A DNA stretch of 64,000 bases from NCBI RefSeq assembly GCF_003626535.1, contig NZ_RBAL01000008.1, forward strand, positions 266,454-330,453, in the 5' to 3' direction. Position numbers and translations under genes: made by a program. This DNA is from Streptomyces hoynatensis. GTDB lineage: Bacteria > Actinomycetota > Actinomycetes > Streptomycetales > Streptomycetaceae. The number at the start of each line of letters is the position of its first letter. Within the stretch, counting starts at the first letter, position 1. Positions 41,657-49,104 of this stretch are shown in pieces. Under the pieces are notes generated by a model. The model ran no database searches. It was not told where the DNA came from and saw only the letters and a list, made by a program, of their open reading frames with translations.

Positions 41657-42582
41657 CGGTGCTGCCGCCTGGCGACCCGCCTGGCGTCCACGCCGCTGAG
41701 CCCGCGCACGGCGACCAGCACCTTCTGCGGGGCAGGCAGCGAGACCCGCCCGCGCAGCACGGCCCGCGGGTCGGCGGCGATGCGTTCCAGCAGCCTGCGG
41801 TAGATCCCGGCCATGGCCGCGACGCAGGCGGCGGAGCGGCGGTCGAGCTGGGGCAGCAGCCGGAAGCCCTCGGCGAAGAGCCGGCGGGCGCGGGCCGCCT
41901 GGAACCTGACGAGGCCGGCGAAGTCGGCGCCAGGCGGCGGCGCGCCGCGGGTGGCGACGGCCTCGCAGCCGAACGTCCGCAGCTCCCCCGCCGGGAGGTA
42001 GGTACGGCCGCGGGCGGCGTCCTCCCGGACGTCGCGCAGGATGTTCGTGAGCTGGAGGGCGAGGCCGAGGGTGTCCGCGAACTCGGGGGCGCGTTCCGCG
42101 TCCGGCACGCCGGGGAGCGTGCCGAAGACCCCGAGCGAGAGCCTGCCCACCACCCCGGCCACCCGGCGGCAGTACAGCCGCAGGTCCTCCCAGGTCTCGT
42201 AGGTGTGGCCGCGCACGTCCATCAGCACGCCGTCGATCAGCTCGTCGAGGCCGTCGACCGGGATGGGGAAGCGGCGGGTGGCGTCGCCGAGGGCCACCGC
42301 CACGGGGTCGGTGGCGTCCTCGGGCACCTCGCCCGCGCGGACCCGCCCGAGCAGGGCGCGGGCCTCGGCCAGCCTGGCCTCCTTGGCCTCGGTGCCCAGG
42401 TCGCCGTCGCCGATGTCGTCCACGCGCCGGGCGAAGGCGTACAGGGCGTACAGCGGCTGCCGCTTGGCCGGGGGCATGAGGCGCACGCCGTAGCTGAAGT
42501 TCCTCGCGTGCTGGGTGGAGACGGCCTCGCAGTAGCGGTAGGCGGCGACGACGGCGGGGGAAAGGGGCGGTCTCTCGGTCAC
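41653..42582 (-). CDS. hpnD: Presqualene diphosphate synthase
   Basis: 309 residues of the squalene/phytoene synthase family. Motifs: ARNFSYGVRLMP, YAFARRVDDIGDGDLG (first Asp motif), YCRRVAGVVGRLS and QLTNILRDVREDAARGRTYLP (second Asp motif). With HpnC and HpnE it converts two farnesyl diphosphates to squalene; HpnD makes presqualene diphosphate. It starts at GTG 42582, 10 nt after the hpnC stop, and overlaps hpnE. HpnC and HpnD are similar; assignment rests on gene order and the longer, standard HpnD motifs. Confidence 0.92.
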   Translation of the reverse strand: MTERPPLSPAVVAAYRYCEAVSTQHARNFSYGVRLMPPAKRQPLYALYAFARRVDDIGDGDLGTEAKEARLAEARALLGRVRAGEVPEDATDPVAVALGDATRRFPIPVDGLDELIDGVLMDVRGHTYETWEDLRLYCRRVAGVVGRLSLGVFGTLPGVPDAERAPEFADTLGLALQLTNILRDVREDAARGRTYLPAGELRTFGCEAVATRGAPPPGADFAGLVRFQAARARRLFAEGFRLLPQLDRRSAACVAAMAGIYRRLLERIAADPRAVLRGRVSLPAPQKVLVAVRGLSGVDARRVARRQHR

Positions 42583-42592
42583 GGGTTGGCGC

Positions 42593-43612
42593 TCATGTTC
42601 CTCTTCGCAGTGTCGTCACCGCCGCGTACAGCAGTCCCGCCCTGCTCGGTTTCGGCGGTCCGGCCAGCACGTCGTACCCGGCGTCGGCGATGGCCTTGGC
42701 CGCTGCCCTGCCGCCGCCGACGAAGCCGGCGAGCAGCAACCGCAGCCGCCCGGTGAGGCTCCCCACCAGGGGGGCGCCCTCGTCGAGCAGCCTACGTGCC
42801 TGGTCGGTCAGGTATGCGATCAGGGTGCGCACGGAGGCGCCGGCGGTGGGGGTGGCGAGGTCCTCCTCGGCGACGCGAAACCGCGCCATGAGGTCGGCCG
42901 GCAGGTAGATCCGGCCCTTGGCGAGGTCCTCCGGGACGTCCTGGAGGTGCTCGATCAGCTGGAGGGCGGTGCACACCGCGTCGGAGTGCCGCACCCGCTC
43001 CGGGGTGCTGGTGCCGGTGACGGCGAGCACGAGGCGGCCGACGGGATTGGCGGACAGCTCGCAGTAGCCGAGCAGGTCCTCCAGGCTCGCGTAGCGGTGG
43101 ACGCGCTGGTCGAGGCGGTTGGCCTCGATGAGCGCGAGGAAGGGCTCGGGGCGAAGGCCGGCGCGCCGCACGGTGGGGATCAGCTCCCGCAGCAGCGGGT
43201 GCCCGGGCGGGGGGCCGCCCTCCGCGGCGGCGAAGACGCGCCGCAGGTCGGCCTCCACCGCGTCCAGCATGGCGGGCCTGTCCCCGGCGCGGTCCGCGTC
43301 GAGCCCGAGCAGGACGGCGTCGGCGCCGCCTGGGGCGAGGTCCCCGTCGCCGATGTCGTCGACGAGCCTGGCGTAGCCGTACAGGCTCATCAGGTCGGCC
43401 CGCCAGGCGCGCGGCAGGAAGCGCGGCGCCACCGGGAAGTTCTCGTGCGCCGCCTTGGCCAGGACGCCCTCGGCCGGCCCCGCCGCCGCGCTCGTCCCCG
43501 GGCGCCGCCCGGCCGCCCCCGCCGCGTCGGCCCTCCCGGTCTTCCCCGGCCGCTGTGCTCTCGCCCTCCCGCCGGTCCGGCCCCGGTCGGGCCCGGGCAG
43601 GCTGCTGGTCAT
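42593..43612 (-). CDS. hpnC: Hydroxysqualene synthase
   Basis: 339 residues of the squalene synthase family. Motifs: AHENFPVAPRFLPRAWRADLMSLYGYARLVDDIGDGDL, YCELSANPVGRLVL and QLIEHLQDVPEDLAKGRIYLP. HpnC turns presqualene diphosphate into hydroxysqualene. The ATG at 43612 follows GGGAGAAGGG; the open frame upstream is low-complexity. About 50 residues before the conserved start are Arg/Ala/Gly-rich and probably disordered. The 203-nt gap to the preceding ABC gene on the same strand leaves room for a promoter, so the hopanoid genes may be a separate transcript. Confidence 0.92.
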   Translation of the reverse strand: MTSSLPGPDRGRTGGRARAQRPGKTGRADAAGAAGRRPGTSAAAGPAEGVLAKAAHENFPVAPRFLPRAWRADLMSLYGYARLVDDIGDGDLAPGGADAVLLGLDADRAGDRPAMLDAVEADLRRVFAAAEGGPPPGHPLLRELIPTVRRAGLRPEPFLALIEANRLDQRVHRYASLEDLLGYCELSANPVGRLVLAVTGTSTPERVRHSDAVCTALQLIEHLQDVPEDLAKGRIYLPADLMARFRVAEEDLATPTAGASVRTLIAYLTDQARRLLDEGAPLVGSLTGRLRLLLAGFVGGGRAAAKAIADAGYDVLAGPPKPSRAGLLYAAVTTLRRGT

Positions 43613-43815
43613 GCTGCCCTTCTCCCTCACGTCCGCCTCGCCACCGCCGTACCCGCGGCACGCGCCGCACCCGCGCCAGGCCCGTGCCGCCGGCACCACC
43701 GGACCGCTGCCGGGCCGCCGCCGGGCCGCCGCCGGGCACGGCCGGTGCGGCCGGGCCACCGCCCGGCGGCGGGCGGTGCCGCTGCCTGGCCGTGGCCCCG
43801 CCCGCGGCCCGGCGG

Positions 43816-44643
43816 CTACTTTCCGGTCTCTTCCTCGTACGCCTTCAGCACCTGGTCGGCCGGGCCGTCCATCAAGAGCTCGCCCTTCTCCAGCCACAGC
43901 ACCCGGTCGCAGGTGTCCCGGATCGTCTTGTTGTTGTGGCTGACCAGGAAGACCGTGCCCGCCTCCGAGCGCAGCTCGCGAATGCGCTGCTCGGAGCGGC
44001 GGCGGAAGGACTTGTCGCCGGTGGCCAGGGCCTCGTCGATCATCAGCACGTCGTGGTCCTTGGCCGCGGCGATGGAGAAGCGCAGCCTGGCCTGCATGCC
44101 GGAGGAGTAGGTCCGCATCGGGAGGCTTATGAAGTCGCCCTTCTCGTTGATGCCGGAGAAGTCGACGATCTGCTGGTACCGGCTGCGGATCTGCTCGCGC
44201 GTCATGCCCATGGCAAGTCCACCGAGTATGACGTTGCGCTCGCCGGTGAGGTCGTTCATCAGGGCCGCGTTGACGCCGAGCAGCGAGGGCTGCCCGTCGG
44301 TGTAGACCCGGCCCCGCTCGGCCGGCAGCAGCCCGGCGATGGCGCGCAGCAGCGTGGACTTGCCCGAGCCGTTGCTGCCGATCAGGCCGATCGCCTCGCC
44401 CCGGTAGGCGACGAAGGTGACGCCCCGCACCGCGTGCACCTCGCGGACCCGGGAGGCCGGGGACTCGCGGCGCAGGATGCGGCGCAGCGCGGAGGTGGCA
44501 TTGCCCCTGGCGGATGCGCCGTAGACCCGGTAGACGATGTGCAGGTCGTCGGCCACGACGGTGGGGATGCGGCCGTCGGCCTCGGAGGGGATGCCTGCCC
44601 CGGGCCGCAGGCCCGTCTCGGAAGGGATGTCGCTTTCAGCCAC
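43816..44643 (-). CDS. Polysaccharide/teichoic-acid-type ABC exporter, ATP-binding subunit (TagH/Wzt-like)
   Basis: 275 residues. Features: GLIGSNGSGKSTLLRAIAG (Walker A), LLGVNAALMNDLTGERNV, which is typical of Wzt/TagH proteins, YSSGMQARLRFSIA (signature) and VLMIDEALATGDKSF (Walker B). It lacks the C-terminal sugar-reading domain of some Wzt proteins. It drives export of a lipid-linked polymer through the permease encoded just upstream, whose stop it overlaps by 8 bp. It starts at GTG 44643 with GGAGGAG 10 nt before. It is the last gene of the surface-polymer operon. Confidence 0.93.
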   Translation of the reverse strand: MAESDIPSETGLRPGAGIPSEADGRIPTVVADDLHIVYRVYGASARGNATSALRRILRRESPASRVREVHAVRGVTFVAYRGEAIGLIGSNGSGKSTLLRAIAGLLPAERGRVYTDGQPSLLGVNAALMNDLTGERNVILGGLAMGMTREQIRSRYQQIVDFSGINEKGDFISLPMRTYSSGMQARLRFSIAAAKDHDVLMIDEALATGDKSFRRRSEQRIRELRSEAGTVFLVSHNNKTIRDTCDRVLWLEKGELLMDGPADQVLKAYEEETGK

Positions 44644-45547
44644 GGCCGTACTGCTCCTCCGCCTTCCAGAAGTACACGAACCCACCGGTTCCGAAGACCA
44701 CGGCCCAGCCGAGGGCCCACAGCCAGGTGCTGGTGGGGACAGTATCGTGATAGCTGCCGTGCATCAGCGCGTAGCGCATCAGGTCCATGTAGACGGCGGC
44801 GGGATTGGCCTGCATGATGTCGCCCACCCAGCCGGGGACGTCCGAGCCGTCCAGCTTCTCACGCAGCGGGAACATGACCCCTGAGGCGTACATCCAGGTG
44901 CGCAGGATGAAGGGCATCAGCTGGGCCAGGTCCGGGGTGTTGCTGCCGAGGCGCGCCATGACCAGGGCGAGCCCGGTGTTGAAGAGGAGCTGGAGGAGCA
45001 GGGCGGGGACGACCGCGAACCAGGTCCACGTCGGCCAGTGCTGGAAGCCGAGCATGACGATGACCAGGACGGACATCGAGAAGAGCAGCTGCTGGAGCTG
45101 CTGCAGGGAGAAGGAGATGGGGAGCGAGGCCCGGGGGAAGTGCAGGGCCCGCACCAGGCCGAGGTTGCCGGAGATCGCCTTGACGCCCGACATCACCGAG
45201 TTCTGCGTGAAGGTGAAGACGAAGACGCCGGTGACCAGGAAGGGGATGTACTCGCTGTTCCCCATCCCGCCGCGCCCCTTGAGCACCAGGCCGAAGATGA
45301 AGAAGTAGACGCAGGCGTTGAGCAGCGGGGTGACGACCTGCCACAGCTGGCCGAGCCTGGCCTGGCCGTACTGGGCCATCAGCTTCGCCTGGGAGAAGGC
45401 GAGGATGAAGTGGCGGCGGCTCCACAGCTGCCGCGCGTACTCCCCCAGCGAGGGCCTGGCCCCACTGACGGAAAGACCATGTCGGGCCGCTAGCTCGGCC
45501 AAAGACACATCGCGTGGTGGCGCACTCGCGCGCGTGGTCTCACTCAC
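44636..45547 (-). CDS. Polysaccharide/teichoic-acid-type ABC exporter, permease (TagG/Wzm-like)
   Basis: 303 residues with six hydrophobic segments of the ABC-2 type. It has the conserved opening of TagG/Wzm proteins: a cytoplasmic helix (LWSRRHFILAFSQAKLMAQYGQARLGQLWQVVTPLLNACVYFFIFG), then IPFLVTGVFVFTF and LRTWMYASGVMFPL. It should move a lipid-linked glycan or polyol-phosphate polymer across the membrane with the adjacent ATPase. It starts at GTG 45547 (weak ribosome site), 84 nt after the glycosyltransferase stop on the same strand. Confidence 0.93.
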   Translation of the reverse strand: MSETTRASAPPRDVSLAELAARHGLSVSGARPSLGEYARQLWSRRHFILAFSQAKLMAQYGQARLGQLWQVVTPLLNACVYFFIFGLVLKGRGGMGNSEYIPFLVTGVFVFTFTQNSVMSGVKAISGNLGLVRALHFPRASLPISFSLQQLQQLLFSMSVLVIVMLGFQHWPTWTWFAVVPALLLQLLFNTGLALVMARLGSNTPDLAQLMPFILRTWMYASGVMFPLREKLDGSDVPGWVGDIMQANPAAVYMDLMRYALMHGSYHDTVPTSTWLWALGWAVVFGTGGFVYFWKAEEQYGRG

Positions 45548-45631
45548 CTTGAAAACTCTCGTCCTCGCAGGGCAGCAGGCGGATGGGCGCCGCGCAGCGG
45601 CGGCTTCTGGATCGTCTCAGATCCGGCCCCG

Positions 45632-46528
45632 TCAGATGACAGGAGGTCGGCCGAGACGCGTCAGGCGCCATACCGTACGCCAACGCATCGGCTTGCGGGG
45701 ACCACAGGGGGTCCGCCAGCCCTCCGCGAAGCCCCCGAACCACGCCTTGAGGGCGGCGCGGGAGGGCCTGCGCAGCAGCGTCAGCAGCAGCCACACCAGG
45801 AGGTACACGGGAACGAGCGGCAGTGGAAGGTTGCGGCGGGCCAGCCACACGCGGTTTCTGGCCACCATACGGTGATACACCGCGTGCCGGGAGGGGGCGG
45901 TCGCGGGGTGGTGCAGCACCATGTCGGCGCGGTAGTCGATGCTCCAGCCTGCGTCCAGCGCCCGCCAGGCCAGGTCGGTCTCCTCGTGCGCGTAGAAGAA
46001 GTGGTCGGGCAGCCCGCCGACCTGCTGGAAGACCTGGGTGCGCACGGCGTTGGCGCCGCCGAGGAAGGTGGTCACCCTGGAGGAGCGCAGGGGGTCGGAG
46101 GCCCGCAGCCGCGGCACGTGGCGGCGCTGGGTGGTGCCGGTCAGCGGGTCGGCGATGCGGAAGCTGATGATCCCGAGGCGGGGGTCGGCCTCGAAGGCGG
46201 CCCGGACCAGCTCGGCCGTACCTTTGTCCGGAAGCAGTCCGTCGTCGTCCAAAAACAGCAGGACATCGACGTCTCCGCCGCCCGGGCCGAAGGTCTCGAT
46301 GCCCGCATTCCGGCCACCGGGGATGCCCAGGTTCTCCGGAAGCTCCAGGCTGCGCACCCCCTCGGGGAGGTCCCCGAGCGAGGAGCCGTTGCCGACGACC
46401 ACGACGTCGATGGGCGCGCCGTCCTGGGCGGCCACCGAGTCCAGCAGCGCCCTGAGCTCGCCGGGGCGGTCGCCCATGGTGAGGATGACCGCGCCGAGCT
46501 TCAGCTGTGCCGTCCCCACCGCATTCAC
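45632..46528 (-). CDS. Family 2 glycosyltransferase
   Basis: 298 residues with a GT-A fold: GAVILTMGDRPGELRALLDSV, VVVVGNG, LGIPGGRNAGIE, the DxD-type site LFLDDDG, and the acceptor-loop EETDLAWR. One hydrophobic segment near residue 240 probably tethers it to the membrane. It adds a sugar to a lipid-linked or membrane acceptor. GTG 46528 overlaps the CDP-alcohol phosphotransferase stop by 4 bp. The sugar donor cannot be told; galE is encoded divergently 4.6 kb away, so UDP-galactose is one possibility. Confidence 0.9.
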   Translation of the reverse strand: MNAVGTAQLKLGAVILTMGDRPGELRALLDSVAAQDGAPIDVVVVGNGSSLGDLPEGVRSLELPENLGIPGGRNAGIETFGPGGGDVDVLLFLDDDGLLPDKGTAELVRAAFEADPRLGIISFRIADPLTGTTQRRHVPRLRASDPLRSSRVTTFLGGANAVRTQVFQQVGGLPDHFFYAHEETDLAWRALDAGWSIDYRADMVLHHPATAPSRHAVYHRMVARNRVWLARRNLPLPLVPVYLLVWLLLTLLRRPSRAALKAWFGGFAEGWRTPCGPRKPMRWRTVWRLTRLGRPPVI

Positions 46529-47310
46529 CGCAGCCTGCTCGACGCGAGGATGGACACCAGGTGCAGCAGGGTCTGCACCAGGGCGATCGCGGCCAGCAGC
46601 ACCACGCCGAGGCGGGTGAAGAACAGGTCGCCCCGTATCGCGTCGAGCACCGCGAGGAGCAGGATCAGCAGCGAGGCCTCCACCCCGCCGACCAGCCGGT
46701 GGAACTTGAGGGCCGAGGCGGCGCGCCTGGCCAGGGCGAGCCCGGAGGAACGCGGCGCCGCGGCCTCGTCACGCACCGCGGGCAGGCCGCCGCGGATGCG
46801 GGCGACGTCGACCAGGTCGGTCTCCGCCTTGATCAGGATGGCGCCCAGCGCGGCCACGGTGCCGAGGAAGGCCCACAGCCAGTTCGGCGCCTGCCCCTCC
46901 CGGGCGAAGACGTCGGCCGCCCGCAGGCCGAAGCCGGTGAGCAGCCCGGCCTCGGCCAGGTAGTGGCCCACGCGGTCCAGGTAGACGCCGGTGATGGAGG
47001 TCTGGGCGCGCCAGCGGGCCACCTCGCCGTCCACGCAGTCCAGCAGCAGGTAGACCTGGATGAGCAGGGCGCCGAGCACGCCGCCCGCCAGGCCGGGGAT
47101 CAGCAGCGAGGCCCCGGCCGCGAGGCCGGCGAGGACCATCAGGTACGTCAGCTGGTTGGGCGTGACGCGGGCGCCGACCAGGTGCCTGGTCCAGCGCAGC
47201 GAGATCTCCCGCATGTACAGGCGTCCCGCCCAGTGCTCCCCGCTGCGCCGGTCCTTGACCCCCGGCGGGTGCACGACCGGGCGGAGCTCAGCTACCGATG
47301 GTTTTGACAT
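46525..47310 (-). CDS. CDP-alcohol phosphotransferase, small form with altered catalytic motif
   Basis: 261 residues with about six hydrophobic segments. The family motif reads D91xxD94G95xxA98R99...G108xxxD112xxxH116: every position matches except the last Asp, which is His here. That Asp normally acts as the catalytic base, so activity or specificity may differ. Such enzymes transfer a phospho-alcohol from a CDP-linked donor to a lipid or glycan acceptor. It starts at ATG 47310, overlapping the dehydrogenase gene by 23 bp, and overlaps the glycosyltransferase by 4 bp. Confidence 0.9.
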   Translation of the reverse strand: MSKPSVAELRPVVHPPGVKDRRSGEHWAGRLYMREISLRWTRHLVGARVTPNQLTYLMVLAGLAAGASLLIPGLAGGVLGALLIQVYLLLDCVDGEVARWRAQTSITGVYLDRVGHYLAEAGLLTGFGLRAADVFAREGQAPNWLWAFLGTVAALGAILIKAETDLVDVARIRGGLPAVRDEAAAPRSSGLALARRAASALKFHRLVGGVEASLLILLLAVLDAIRGDLFFTRLGVVLLAAIALVQTLLHLVSILASSRLR

Positions 47311-48349
47311 AGTCCGCGTACGCGTCCCTGATCTCGTCGTTGGTGAGGTCGAGGTGCTCGAGAATCGTGTAACGGCCGGGTCGGGTCTGTGGTGCGAAGG
47401 CGACCGCGGTCACGAATTCGTCGAGGGTGAAGCCGATGTCGTCCGGCCGTACCGGAAGCCCGTGCCGGCGCAGGGTCTCGCTGATCAGCAGGCACTGGTC
47501 CCGCGCCCCGCGCAGGTGCATCGCGAAGGCGGCGCCGAGGCCGACCTGCTCGCCGTGCGGGGCGGAACGCCGGGGGTACAGGATGTCCAGGGCGTGGCTG
47601 ATCTCGTGGCAGGCGCCGGAGGAGGGCAGGCTGTTGCCGGCGATCGACATGGCGATCCCGGTGAGCACCAGGGCGTCCGCGAGCACGGTGAGGAACGAGT
47701 CGTCCGCGCAGTCGCCCGGGTGGCGCAGCACCGCCTCGCCCGCCTGCCTGGCGAGGGCGGCGGCCAGCCCGTCGATCTGCTCGCCGGTCTCCCGGTGGGA
47801 CAGCTCCCAGTCGGCGATGGCCGAGATGTTGGAGACGGCGTCGCCGATGCCCGAGCGCACGTAGCGGACCGGCGCCTTCCTGATCACGTCCAGGTCCACG
47901 ACCAGGGCGATGGGGGCCGGCACGCCGTAGGAGCCGCGGCCCGCGTCGTTGTCCAGGGTGGACACCGGGGAGCAGATCCCGTCGTGGGCGAGGTTGGTGG
48001 CCACGGCCACCATCGGCAGGCCGACCCGGGCCGAGGCGTACTTGGCGACGTCGATGATCTTGCCGCCGCCCAGCCCGACCAGGGCGTCGTAGTGCTCGGA
48101 GCGCATGCGGTCGGCCAGCTGGACGGCGTCGTCGATGGTGCCGTCGCACACCTCGTACCAGTCGGCGCCGGGCAGGGCGGGGGCCAGCCGCTCGCGCAGG
48201 GCGGCGCCCGAGCCGTTGCTGATGGCGACGGCCAGCCGCCCCGAGGAGGAGATCCGCTGGTCGGCCAGGAGCCCCGCCAGGTTGTCCAGGGCCCCGGCGG
48301 CGATGTCGACCGAGACGGGGGACGGGATGAGGCGGGTCAGTACCGGCAC
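47288..48349 (-). CDS. Iron-containing-alcohol-dehydrogenase-family protein, sn-glycerol-1-phosphate dehydrogenase-like
   Basis: 353 residues of the dehydroquinate-synthase/G1PDH fold. NAD site: ALVGLGGGKIIDVAKYAS, then VATNLAHDGICSPVS, typical of glycerol-1-phosphate dehydrogenases (AraM/EgsA) rather than other family members. Metal ligands are provided by SGIGDAVSN, CHEISHALD and PHGEQVGLG. It would reduce dihydroxyacetone phosphate to sn-glycerol-1-phosphate, the archaeal-type enantiomer. It starts at GTG 48349 with GGGAG 5 nt upstream, overlapping the nucleotidyltransferase by 13 bp. The G1P assignment is inference from motifs and neighbours. Confidence 0.82.
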   Translation of the reverse strand: MPVLTRLIPSPVSVDIAAGALDNLAGLLADQRISSSGRLAVAISNGSGAALRERLAPALPGADWYEVCDGTIDDAVQLADRMRSEHYDALVGLGGGKIIDVAKYASARVGLPMVAVATNLAHDGICSPVSTLDNDAGRGSYGVPAPIALVVDLDVIRKAPVRYVRSGIGDAVSNISAIADWELSHRETGEQIDGLAAALARQAGEAVLRHPGDCADDSFLTVLADALVLTGIAMSIAGNSLPSSGACHEISHALDILYPRRSAPHGEQVGLGAAFAMHLRGARDQCLLISETLRRHGLPVRPDDIGFTLDEFVTAVAFAPQTRPGRYTILEHLDLTNDEIRDAYADYVKTIGS

Positions 48350-49104
48350 GCGATCTCCCGTCCCCTGGCGAGATCCTCGTGGTTGTCGATCTCGACCCAG
48401 CTGACCTCGCCGATCGGCTCGGTGTCGACCCGGAATCCGCGGTGGACGAGCTCCTGGTACCCGTCCTCGTAGTAGAGCTGCGGGTCGCGCTCGAACGTGG
48501 CCTGCAGGGCGTCGGCCAGCTCGGCCGCCGCCTCCGGCTCGATCAGCGTGACGCCGATGTACTCGCCGGTGGCCTCGGCCGGGTCCATCAGCTTGGTGAT
48601 GCGGCGCACGCCCTTCTCCGGGTCGGCGACGACCTTCATCTCCTCGTCGGCGAGCTTCTTGACGGTGTCCAGGGCGAGGATGATCCGGCCGCCTGCGCCC
48701 GGCTGCCGCTCCCGGGCGGCCAGGAGGGTGCGTTCGACGGAGGCGGGATGCACGGTGTCGCCGTTGGCGAGGATGACGCCCTCCTTGAGGACGTCGCGGG
48801 CGCACCACAGGGAGTAGGCGTTGTTCCACTCCTCGGCCTTGTCGTTCTCCACCAGGGTGAGCCGGACCCCGTGGCGGCGCTCCAGCGCGTCCTTGCGCGC
48901 GTACACGGCCTCCTTGCGGTAGCCGACGACGATGGCCGCCTCCTCGATGCCGACCTCGGCGAAGTTCGCCAGGGCCAGGTCGAGGACCGTCCTGCGCTCC
49001 TCCTCCACGGGGGACTCGACGACCGGCACGAGGGCCTTGGGCAGGGTGTCCGTGTAGGGGCGGAGGCGCCGTCCTGCGCCTGCGGCCAGCACGAGGCCGA
49101 TCAT
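48337..49104 (-). CDS. Nucleotidyltransferase (cytidylyltransferase-like: IPCT/phosphocholine type)
   Basis: 255 residues. It has the sugar-nucleotidyltransferase signature GLVLAAGAGRRLRPYTDTLPKAL, VVGYRKEAVYAR, VENDKAEEWNNAYSLWCARDVL and ANGDTVHPAS, then GEYIGVTLIEPEAA. The N-x-x-Y-S-L-W-x-A block is common in cytidylyltransferases for phosphocholine, inositol-1-phosphate and related polyol phosphates. In this operon it could make CDP-glycerol or another CDP-polyol for the two phosphotransferases. ATG 49104 overlaps the preceding gene by 4 bp. Confidence 0.85.
   Translation of the reverse strand: MIGLVLAAGAGRRLRPYTDTLPKALVPVVESPVEEERRTVLDLALANFAEVGIEEAAIVVGYRKEAVYARKDALERRHGVRLTLVENDKAEEWNNAYSLWCARDVLKEGVILANGDTVHPASVERTLLAARERQPGAGGRIILALDTVKKLADEEMKVVADPEKGVRRITKLMDPAEATGEYIGVTLIEPEAAAELADALQATFERDPQLYYEDGYQELVHRGFRVDTEPIGEVSWVEIDNHEDLARGREIACRY

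Noticed and set aside
43613..43815. A small gene between hpnC and the exporter ATPase
   Set aside because: The frame upstream of hpnC is low-complexity with repeated CCGCCGGGC blocks and no ribosome site. It is better read as promoter/spacer.
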